Positions 22,401 to 30,650 of a DNA stretch of 35,827 bases are shown one piece after another (positions within the stretch are counted from its first letter, which is position 1; the number at the start of each line of letters is the position of its first letter). Source of the stretch: Podochytrium sp. JEL0797 (taxonomy: Eukaryota > Chytridiomycota > Chytridiomycetes > Chytridiales > Chytriomycetaceae). The notes below the pieces were generated by a model. The model worked only from the letters and a program-made list of their open reading frames with translations, was not told where the DNA came from and searched no databases. The DNA lies in assembly GCA_027596195.1 (NCBI GenBank), contig JADGJG010000156.1, positions 1-35,827 of the forward strand, in the 5' to 3' direction. Made by a program: the position numbers and the translations under genes.

Positions 22401-22767
22401 GAGGTTTGCGGTGAGCGGTTTGGTGAGTCGTCGAGTTGGCCGTCTTCGAGGGAGGACTGTTTGTTTGTTTTGAATATTTTAACGGACACGGCAGGATGTA
22501 ACAAACACGCACTAAGGGTTTGGGCAGAGCAGAGGATGCGGATGGCAGTGGCGGGACAGCAGGCGAAGGGAAGGGGGCGGGCGCGGCAGAGGATACGCTG
22601 GCCACGTTCTTGAGAAGCGCGGCAATGTCGAAGGGCAGCGATGGGGCAGGACCTGGCAGGGGCGTGGCAGAAGGAGGGGAGGCAGGGTGTTCGGACGGAG
22701 GGTCGGCACCGGGCGGCGGCGGCGACGCGGCCTCCGTGTCCGAAAGCAGCATCGAATTCATGTCCAT
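19451..22767 (-). CDS. FCP1-like (DxDxT/HAD) protein phosphatase with a long disordered N-terminus
   Basis: Seven exons (22767-22513, 22456-21551, 21470-20979, 20904-20828, 20695-20520, 20421-19997, 19927-19451) give 935 residues. The HAD phosphatase core starts at KLPLVLDLDDTLV (catalytic D611 and D613). It continues with ISVCSVGDQPYVDAVIMALD, the Lys region RRPPKDLDSLF, and VIDDNVGMW, the usual second acidic motif. These are the parts of FCP1-type phosphatases, which act on the C-terminal repeats of RNA polymerase II, and of related SCP/CPL enzymes. I see no BRCT domain in the C-terminal 150 residues, which are Gly/Ala/Val-rich, so a CPL- or SCP-like assignment is as good as true FCP1. Residues 1-390 are Pro-, Ser-, Gln- and His-rich. 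Residues 390-570 form a conserved-looking beta-rich segment I cannot name. The gene is convergent with the kinase gene, 121 bp away. Confidence 0.85.
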
Positions 22768-22781
22768 TTTTGGTCACACTG

Positions 22782-22791
22782 GTCACGTGAC
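22782..22791. promoter_or_regulatory. GTCACGTGAC palindrome, copy 1 (extended E-box)
   Basis: A perfect ten-base palindrome centred on CACGTG, 15 bp upstream of the FCP1-like start codon. The same ten-mer is the core of Cbf1/USF/TFEB-type bHLH-zip sites. Binding here is inferred. Confidence 0.6.
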
Positions 22792-22887
22792 TTTGGGGTT
22801 GGACGAGACGAAAATTTTTTTTCTCTCCGCGGTTTTCGAGGGGGGTCGTCATTTTTTCATCCGCTTTTGTACTCCAGGGAGGTCATG

Positions 22888-22897
22888 GTCACGTGAC
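22888..22897. promoter_or_regulatory. GTCACGTGAC palindrome, copy 2 (extended E-box)
   Basis: The second perfect copy lies 106 bp from the first and is embedded in GGTCACGTGACCC. It sits about 290 bp upstream of the Avo2-like start codon, so it could serve either gene. Confidence 0.6.
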
Positions 22898-23064
22898 CCA
22901 ATCTCCATTTGTTTCGTTTGTGAAGCGAGACAAGAGAAAGGGAAGAAAGAAACGAGGGAAAACAAAAAACACACTCACCCCTTCCTCGCAACTCCCTACT
23001 CTCTCTCTCTTTCCAAACACTGACTCACATACAAGTGCAAAACACGTGCACACGCAACTCGCGT

Positions 23065-23085
23065 CACACACACACACACACACAC
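23065..23085. repeat. (CA)n microsatellite
   Basis: An uninterrupted CA dinucleotide run of about ten units in the divergent promoter, roughly 100 bp upstream of the Avo2-like start codon. Similar shorter runs sit in an intron of the FCP1-like gene (20938-20953). Confidence 0.9.
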
Positions 23086-23187
23086 GCGTGTCATCCATCC
23101 CCATGCCTACATACCCCTCACTCTCTCACTTCCTCACCCTCTCCCTTCCCCTCAAAGAAACCAAATAAAAAAAACAACCGCATCGCC

Positions 23188-24204
23188 ATGAGCCTTCTCG
23201 TTCCAGTCTCCACATCCACCTCGCCCACCTCAAAAGACCTCCCCACCACCACAACCACAGCCTCCTCTTCCCTCTTCGTCTCAACCGCCTCCTCCCCCTC
23301 CACCGAAGAACGCACTCTCCAACAAATGCTCAAAGACGCCGTCGCAACAGGCGACCTGCCCGCGTTCCGCCAACTCGTGGACGCTAAGCGGTTATCCCTT
23401 CAATGCGTGGACGCCGTGAACGGATGGTAAACGTGCGTTCCTGTGCGTGTGTGTTGCCTGTGGTACCGTTTTTTTTTAACGTGCGTTGCGTAAACAGGCC
23501 GATTCTGTTTTACGCAATCAAGTACAACCAGAACCAGATTGTCGAGTATCTGATTGAACGCGGACACGAGAAGGAGGCAGTCTCGAGGGTGAATTAGCCC
23601 CGCCCCTCCTCCCCCACCTCGATGTCGTCATTCTTTCCTGCGATTCCTCACCCCCCCCACTCCCCCTCCTACTCCTTACCATACCCCCCCTTTCCCAAAA
23701 ACCGACAGGACTTTGCACTCAACACCGCCATAATCATTGCCGCCGAACACAAAAACGAATGGGTAAACCACCCCCCTTCCTGGCACGCGCGCGCAACCTC
23801 AAAAAGAAACCAAAAACAGGCCCTCTCCTTCTACACAAACCTCTTCCCAGACCTCATTGACACAACAAACCAAAAATCCCAAACTCCTCTCATGATCGCG
23901 TCTTCAAAGGGACTCACGAAATCCATCCTCGTAAGCCCCCCTTCCTCCCCCCCAAGCTCCCTTCCTCACGTCCACTCTAACAAAATACCCTACACACCCC
24001 CACCCCTAGATGCTTCTCGACCTCGGCGCAAACGCGAGCCTCGTGGATGAAGACGGCTCCACGGCGCTGCATTACGCCATGTCGTACGGGCATGCAGAGG
24101 CGTCGGTGGTGTTGATTGAGAGGGGCGGTGTGAGCATGCATGTTAAGAATCGGAAAGGGTTTACGGCGCATGATTACGCGTATTCGACAGATTTGTTGTT
24201 GTAA
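23188..24204 (+). CDS. Ankyrin-repeat protein resembling the TORC2 subunit Avo2
   Basis: Five exons (23188-23426, 23498-23588, 23709-23762, 23820-23930, 24010-24204) give 229 residues with phase kept. After a Ser/Thr-rich leader of about 45 residues come ankyrin units: LQQMLKDAVATGDLPAFRQL, NGWPILFYAIKYNQNQIVEY, FALNTAIIIAAEHKNEW, SQTPLMIASSKGLTKSIL, MLLDLGANASLVDEDGSTAL with HYAMSYGHAEASVVLIERGG, and KNRKGFTAHDYAYS. The stretch LFPDLIDTTNQKSQTPLM, the LLDLGANxxxVDEDGxTALHYA unit and the terminal GFTxxDYAYS agree with what I recall of Avo2, a non-essential TORC2 subunit at the plasma membrane. Ankyrin proteins are easily confused, so the name is tentative. The gene is convergent with uS15m, 115 bp away. 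Confidence 0.62.
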
Positions 24205-24319
24205 AAGGTTCATGAAAAAATAGATTTTGAACATTTTCTTTTTATTTCTCCTTCATCATTTTTTTTGAACGTGTTCATCGCTCGCGCCATTTTCATCAAG
24301 TAGACAACCCCCTCCTTCC

Positions 24320-25761
24320 CTATGCACGGATAGTGTCTGGCTCGATTCCCAATGCGCGACACGTGACAATAAACTTGGCGAGATCCTGAAATTGAAATGC
24401 CAAGTTTAGAAACAAGAAGCGAAAAACGCGGAGAGAGAGAGAGCGAGAGGAGATCAAGAGAGAGAGAACGAGAATTACCGTGCGTCGGAGGTACTTCAAC
24501 ACGGTCGCGCGTTTCGACAAAATAGCCTGCAACTGTCTCTTGCTCGACTTGTCCTTCTTGTATTTCTCCAAGTGTTGTTGCATGGCGTTGATTTTGACCG
24601 TGTGAACCGCGGCTAGAAATGCCAATCACGCAAGAAAAAACGTTGGCAAAAAAAAAACAAGCTCACTGACCCCAAAACAATCGCGTCCTTACCTTGCACC
24701 TCCGAACTCCCCGTATCAAACTCCCTTCTCCCAAAAATCTCGACAACGCGTTTCGTGTTCCACTTGTTGATTTGTTGACTGCTCGCATTGTCCATCGAGA
24801 TTTGTCTTCGCAAGAGTTCCGCCATCTCAGCGGGTTCAATGCTTGTTTTGGGGGCCCCAGCCGTGCTCGATTCGGCGGTTGTAGAGGAAGGGGAAATGCT
24901 GTCGTAGGCGCCGTGGGCGCCGGTTCGTTCGGCAAGATCGGCAAGGTAGTGTGGGGCGTCGAGGAGGACAGTTTTGGCTTCGGGGGCGGTGATTCCGTAT
25001 GCGAATCTGGGGTGGGTTTTTTGAGAGACCATGTTAGCCATGTGGGGAATTTTTTGCGTTTTGTGGAAGGAGAGGCAACGATCGATTCACAACGCATTCC
25101 GATGGATTCAATGGTTTCGATCGGAAATGCATGCACATTCAGAGGGTGGATTCGTCAAGGTCCAATGTTTGCGGTTTTTTGCGAGATGGGATTCGATGGG
25201 TTCTTCTCCATGAAGGGAGGGACAGGACACGCACCCTGGAGCCGTGGCAGGCGAGTTCTTGATGACCGCTTCTTCAATTTGTTGGATGGTGTCCTTTGGG
25301 ATGCCGTCTTCAGTTGGGGCAATGACTCTGTCGTCAATCTTTGCGCCGGCGACGGTTGTGCGACGGAAAGAGCGGACTGAGTTTTGAGTCGAGTCAGCAA
25401 GGGCAGCCTCCGCTTCAGCAGGGTTGTTGGCTTTTGAAGCGACGTGGTTCTGTGCGCGCGCAATGCTCTCATCGAGGCGGAAGGGCACGTGTGGCAGCGG
25501 GCGTGGCTGGGCGCGCGAGGCGAGCAGAGGCGCAATGAGGGCGGATTGGGCGGACACAGCCGGCGCAGGATCCGAAGACAGCGCAAGCGCAATGCGCCGC
25601 GTCGTCGCAGCGCGCGTCTTGACGGCAGCAGCGTGTGCTGCCAGGGCGGGCGTCGCTGCGACAAGCTTCGCCTCTTTGGCAGCCAGTCGCGCTGTCTGGC
25701 GCCGCGTCTCAGGCACGTAGAGAGTGGGGAACCGCGCGAGGAGAGTGTGTGTTTTGAACAT
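24320..25761 (-). CDS. Mitochondrial small-subunit ribosomal protein uS15m
   Basis: Four exons (25761-25235, 25006-24693, 24612-24479, 24385-24320) give 346 residues. The C-terminal 90 residues are a clear S15 domain: FDTGSSEVQAAVHTVKINAM, HLEKYKKDKSSKRQLQAILS, KRATVLKYLRRTD, then AKFIVTCRALGIEP. This domain binds 16S-type rRNA early in assembly of the small subunit. The start MFKTHTLLARFPTLYVPETR, basic and without acidic residues at first, fits a mitochondrial presequence. The roughly 200-residue Ala-rich region between presequence and S15 domain is longer than in bacterial S15 (about 89 residues), as is common for fungal mitochondrial forms. The first intron (25007-25234, 228 nt) is unusually long here; its acceptor is the only AG in the last 190 nt. 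The gene is divergent from the next one with 30 bp between starts. Confidence 0.9.
24430..24472. repeat. (GA)n-rich tract within a uS15m intron
   Basis: An imperfect purine (GA) run lies just inside the donor of the third uS15m intron. On the coding strand it reads as a CT-rich stretch ending close to the branch and acceptor region. Confidence 0.75.
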
Positions 25762-25791
25762 CGAGTGTAAAAGAGAGAAAGAAGAAAAAAA
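25762..25791. promoter_or_regulatory. 30-bp divergent interval between the uS15m and sulfotransferase-like starts
   Basis: Only 30 bases separate the two ATGs. The interval is purine-rich on the plus strand (GAGAGAAAGAAG core). The promoters and 5' leaders must overlap each other or the opposite coding sequences. Confidence 0.6.
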
Positions 25792-27607
25792 ATGCTCAAT
25801 CTCATTGCACCCGTCCTCGCTCTCCTCGCTGCCTTTGCCGCCTTTGTCTATGCAAACGCCCTTGCCTTCTACCACGCCATAGTGAACCTACAGCTGGCCT
25901 CGGGTGCGTGCGTCATATAAACCATGAGCATAAGTATTCTAACACACACACTCACAGAGCTCATCCAGGTCCCCTACTTTGACCCTCCCTCAGTGGTACG
26001 CCTTTTGAAGCATAACCCCCCGCACGCATTCACACGAAACCACCCCAGGAACTCATCATTGCGCGCGCCATGGCCCTCACGAAAAGCGACACACTCAACC
26101 TCGACAACTCCACTACCCGCACAGACTTTGAACATCCCCTCAGAGCAGCCCTCCAAGACGCCTGGGGAGGCGAATCCTCACCAACCAAGAAAGTCCACGC
26201 CGTGCTGCGCCGCTTTGTGCTCGACAACGCCGTGATGGATGTTGGCCGCAGAATCCGCCTTGTGGAGGCCGTTTTGGCTGAGCCGACTATACGCGATGTG
26301 AAGTTGCCAACGATTGTGGTTGTGACTTCGGCGGTGCCGTTTTCGGGCGCCGAGGTGTTGGTCAAATGTGCGTATTTGTTTTGACTGCGCGTTTTAAGTC
26401 TCGATTCCTCCCTTCCGCTCTCACCCCTTTTGGTGCCATGTTTCGAGCATCAAATCTTTTCCTGCTCAAGATCGCTGTATCTTTTGAAATGCGTTGGGTC
26501 GAAATTGTCTCCCCAAATTTCCTAGCACGCGTTTATCGCAGACGAAAAAACCTCTTCTCGAATTCATACGATCCCAACTCTCCTTCCCCACTTACTTATT
26601 TCCCTCCATTTCCTCTCTTTCCTCCATACTCAAACACCCACACCCAAACAAAAGACTTCACTTCAAACCCCACAAAATTCCACGTCCCAACCCTCTCGGA
26701 CCTCCAAAACATCATCCCCCACGCATTCGACACACCCCACGTACGCGTGTCGCCCACGGAACTGTCCCCATCGACGCCCGAATTCGAAACACTCGCCAAG
26801 TACTTTGCGACCGTGGAGGAGCGGGAGGGTGTGTTGAGGGAGGATGTGTTGAGAATTGGGTCAAGGTAAACACCCTCGTTTTTTGAATTCGATGGAGTTT
26901 AAGTCTGATTCCTTTTTTTTCTTTTGTAGCGCTTACCTCAACGCCACGTTCCACGATTTCCATTCCTTTGACAAGCTTCCATGTAACTACAACACCCTTC
27001 CTCCAAGAAAATAACCCTCACACACACAAAAAAAAGTCCCAACCCTCAAATCCACACTCGCAACACACCCCAAACACAACGACCTCGTCCTCCTCAAACT
27101 CCTTCTCCAACTCCACGTCTCGAAACTCGCGTCCATGCCGGAATACATTGTCCTCGAAGGGGTCGAACACGCTGCGTATTTGGATGCGTTTGCGGACGTG
27201 TTTGGGGTGGACGGGGTGAAGGTTGTGAAGGTTGGGGTTGTGGCGGGAGATGGGGTTCAGTTGAGTTACTATTTTATGCTTCTTTTTGTGAGGAGCTCGT
27301 GTTTGGCTGACAACCAAGGAATAGGATCGTGAAGGACAAAATGACGCGTCAACTCAGGAGTCTGCGTCGTCTCGTGCTGGGGCCTTCGTCCCTGATTCAA
27401 GACGGGGGTGTTCTGCCGTGTATCGATTCGGAGGAGGTGGATGCGCAGATCGCAATCGTGGATGAAATGTGTGGGAGGCTTGGGGAGGAGAGGGTGTTCA
27501 GTGTGGATGGGACGGTTTTGATGAATGTGTCTGATGAGGTGGGGGAGGGGAGGACGGCGGTGGATGTGGTGGGGGATCGGGTTGTGGCTTGGTTGGATCG
27601 TGGGTGA
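25792..27607 (+). CDS. Membrane-anchored sulfotransferase-like protein with degenerate signature motifs
   Basis: Proposed exons: 25792-25903, 25958-25995, 26049-26367, 26655-26865, 26930-26982, 27037-27287 and 27335-27607, giving 418 residues. The last intron (27288-27334) and the 287-nt intron 3 are the least certain. Residues 1-35 form one hydrophobic anchor (LIAPVLALLAAFAAFVYANA). The body follows the order of the Sulfotransfer_3 family: ELIIARAMALTKSD, helices, LPTIVVVTSAVPFSGAEVLV where active enzymes have PxRTGTT, PTLSDLQNIIPHAF where they have a P-LWE-P stretch, KHNDLVLLKLLLQ, and MPEYIVLEGVEHAAYLDAFA where they have a K-P-H motif. The PAPS-binding GTT and catalytic Lys are not kept, so activity is doubtful. 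The C-terminal 90 residues (VLPCIDSEEVDAQIAIVDEM, VFSVDGTVLMNVSDE) are collinear but not recognisable. The family name is an inference from pattern. Confidence 0.55.
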
Positions 27608-27848
27608 GGATTGGGTGGCGGGGTTAGGGCATGATGGAGGTCGGTGGTCACTGATGATGACTTGTGACCAAAATGTCTTTACAACTCTTTCTTTTTTGGT
27701 CTCTCTATTCAGCATGTATCAACAAGAAAATACAAAAAATTGGCGACATCTTCAAAAATAATATGGGAATAATAATGCACGCGCGATTCATGAAATTGGA
27801 TCGCGTTCCCCATCCTCTGATGCAAACAACACCTCAATCGGGTGCTTG
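27608..27848. other. Convergent 3' spacer
   Basis: The 241 bp between two facing stop codons are AT-richer in the middle (27680-27790) and must hold both polyadenylation regions. I see no gene. Confidence 0.5.
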
Positions 27849-30618
27849 TCATATAAATGCAAGCAGCGCACAAGTGCCCAAAAACACTCCCGCAATACTC
27901 CAATGTCCCCAAAACGCACCCACCACTGAATTCGTGACCACCACATGCACCAATAACCCCACCGCACTCCACATGACCACACCACCCCCTTTCCTCCGCT
28001 TCACCCTCCTCCCGTCCATACCACCACGACTCCACCAAAACACCCACCCAACCGCAACCAGATCTAACCCCAGTGCTACCACATCCCCATGCATCCCCAC
28101 ACCACCACCGACCTCGATCCCACGCATACCGTCCTTGATCCCCGCAACCGCGTGTGGGAGCGTATAAATCGTTTGTAAGAGAAGCACCACAAGGAGCGAC
28201 GTGCCCCCCGGAAACGCATTCACTTCCCCATCCCGCGCTTGCGCCATCATTGGGATAGAAGCAGGCTCTGAAACGGGGAGGACCGTGTACGTGGAGGAAT
28301 GGAGAGGTATTGCAGTGTACCACAACACGAGCAGGAACTGATGCGTGGAGAGGAGGGAAGGGGATGTTATGAAGTAGCAGATTGGGAGTGTTGCGATTAG
28401 GAGGAGGCGGAAGAGGGGTGGGTGGTGGATGGATCGTGTGAGGATTGCAGGCGCGCGGTGGAGGACGAACGTGGTTCCACGGTGGAGAGAGGAGAGGAGG
28501 ACGTGGAGACACACGAATCCGTAGAATCCGAGGAGGTGTAAATACAGGGAGACAAAAAAGACGATGGGGGTGTAAGAGGTGGTGTTTGGCGACGGGAACT
28601 GGGGTTGGGTCAAGAGGTGGTGTGGGAGCAGGAAGGCCAGGGAGTTGTAACAGAGGAAAGTGAGGGTGAGTGTGAGTGTGAGGAAGTGGATGTGGGGTTT
28701 GGTGGGGAGATAGTCTTTGTTTGCGATGTTGCCTGTGGAACTGAATATGAGTGGATTTTCTCCCCCGCCCAACAAACAAAAAAACTCACCAACCCACACC
28801 TCCCTCCCAACAGAAACCACCGCAACCCCCACCACAAAAGAAACCGCACTCAGACCCCACCGCCGCGCAAACGTCCCCACGGTGCCCCACCAATCCACCC
28901 GCATTTGAATCTCGACACTTAACACGGACGCGTTGCAGGAACTTGGTCGCGGAGCGATGAGCTCAAACGAAAGTCCGTCGCTCGGGTTCGCCATGAACGC
29001 GAGTTTGGACGCCTGCATCGCGGAGAGGAGTTTTGATTCGGGGGTGCCTGTGACGGTCATGCGGAACCAAGGGACAGGTGCATTGGCATCTAAATAAAAA
29101 GGCTTGCTTTAACAAAGTGATGGAGGTGAGAAAATAAATAAACAACGAACCGAAAGGACACGACAGTGTTGGCACGAACGTGAATTCGAAAAACGATTCG
29201 CGTATCTCGGGGAGCTCAAATTCGGTACTTAATGGTCCCAAATCGATTGTGAACGAGCTTCCCCATACCGCGTCCACCAGAGAATACGAAACACGCCGCG
29301 GAGCTGGCGGAGCCGTTGTATCAATGACAAACACGCCCTCACTTGACCGATTCGACACGCGAAACACAACATGTGAAAAGGCATGTTCTTTCGCACTGAA
29401 AACGCGATATGGCGGAGCACCAACTGCAGGGTTTGGCATGTCGTGAAAGAACGGATCCAAGTCATAACAAGACTCCAACCCCCCAGAACAACCCCACACC
29501 CCAAACTCGACCCCGCCCGCGAAAACAACCACCCTTCCTCCCTCAGGAACAACCATCCATTTCCCATCGACCTTTCCCGCAGATCCAATATCAAACTTCC
29601 CCTCCTCGACCCGTTCCAACCCCATCCGACTCAAATTCACCACACTCCTCCTTTCCAGCGACATCTCCCGCACAAGAGTCCTTTTCCACACATTCAATCG
29701 ATCTCCTCTCCCCACCGCCTCTTGCTCCTGAACCAAGCTCGCAGCCACAACATCCATCAACTTGACACAATTCAAAATCCCTTCATGGTCCAAGTCCGCC
29801 CACACCCCTGACACCGACGACGTGTATACCGACACTCCATTCTCCAAAGGAACAAACGCACTCACATCCGCAAAGGATGATTGTATCTGCAAGTCCTTCT
29901 TCCCGCCCGCGAGGGAAATCAAAATCACGTTTTCAAAAGCAGTGGAATGAAGAGCGAATTGAGACGCCCAGAAGGCGTTCAAATTCGTATACAAAGACAC
30001 CATATTGCGCTCAATCGAAACAGGCGGCGCCGAATGCGGAGTCGAGAGAGTCACAATCGTTTGAATAGACCCCGGTACGAAATTCGGAAGTGACAAAACA
30101 GATCGAGCCACAATCCCACCCATGGAGTGCGCCACGATTGTCACATGAGTGATATTGTACATGGACCGGAGGGACGCAACAGCCGTGTTCACGAACGCGG
30201 CTTGGAGGAGGAGAATGTGTGAATCGAGGGCTGAGAAGGCTTCGTTGGAGGATACAGCGAATAAACGAGTGGTGGTGGAATGGTTTGAGGATGTGAGGAG
30301 GCTTCGTTTCAGCCATTGCGCTTGTCCTGGACTGCCTGCGTGGCCGTGGAGGAACAGGATGCAGGAGAGTGTTTGGGAGGAGTTGGAGGGGGTTGGCGTG
30401 GATAGGAGTTCGAGTAGTTTGAAGTGGTGGGTATCAAGGTTCGCGATAGTCTCAGTGTAGATCGGGATTGGGGCCAAGAGTCGAGAGTTGGCTTGGCGAT
30501 CGAGAAAGTCGGATGTGGAAGAGGTGCCAGAAAAGAACGAACTCAGGGAGCACAGTAGCAGGATAAGTACTAGCAATCCCGTCGTCCGTATGGGACCCAA
30601 TATTGCTGGTATTCGCAT
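27849..30618 (-). CDS. GPI inositol-deacylase, PGAP1/Bst1 family
   Basis: Three exons (30618-29151, 29089-28790, 28732-27849) give 883 residues with phase kept. A signal-anchor (TTGLLVLILLLCSLSSFFSG) is followed by YTETIANLDTHHFKLLE, FLHGHAGSPGQAQWLKRSLL and the lipase motif VTIVAHSMGGIVARS (nucleophile S165). Then come TLSTPHSAPPVSIERN and VWADLDHEGILNCVKLM, with the likely catalytic His at H278. These are hallmarks of PGAP1/Bst1, which removes the inositol-linked acyl chain from GPI anchors in the ER and so licenses export of GPI proteins. The C-terminal 270 residues hold about seven or eight hydrophobic segments, as in the family. The gene is convergent with the sulfotransferase-like gene. 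Its start lies 32 bp from the start of the divergent zinc transporter. Confidence 0.93.
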
Positions 30619-30650
30619 TGCCCCGCAGTTTTGAAAAAAGTCATCGAAAA
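30619..30650. promoter_or_regulatory. 32-bp divergent interval between PGAP1 and ZIP starts
   Basis: Two ATGs point away from each other across 32 bases. Regulatory sequence must reach into one or both coding regions, or be minimal. No motif is visible in the interval itself. Confidence 0.6.

Larger units (their letters stand above)
22768..23187. promoter_or_regulatory. Divergent promoter between the FCP1-like and Avo2-like genes
   Basis: At 420 bp this is the longest divergent spacer in the window. It has two perfect copies of the palindrome GTCACGTGAC, a T-rich stretch (22812-22858), a CT-rich/CA-repeat segment (22980-23090) and an A-rich block just before the plus-strand start. No ORF in it looks real. 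Confidence 0.65.

Noticed and set aside
23065..23085. CA repeat and neighbouring direct repeats as a CRISPR-like array
   Set aside because: It is a simple dinucleotide microsatellite with no spacer structure, and the window is eukaryotic.
25108..25234. Continuation of uS15m exon 1 to a stop at 25108
   Set aside because: It lacks the S15 domain. Splicing at GTGCGT to the AG at 25007 restores the frame into the conserved domain.
27335..27460. Alternative last exon frame of the sulfotransferase-like gene using acceptor AATAG (DREGQNDAS frame)
   Set aside because: It ends early and is low complexity. The other frame stays open for 91 codons and reads like a folded domain, though the splice remains uncertain.
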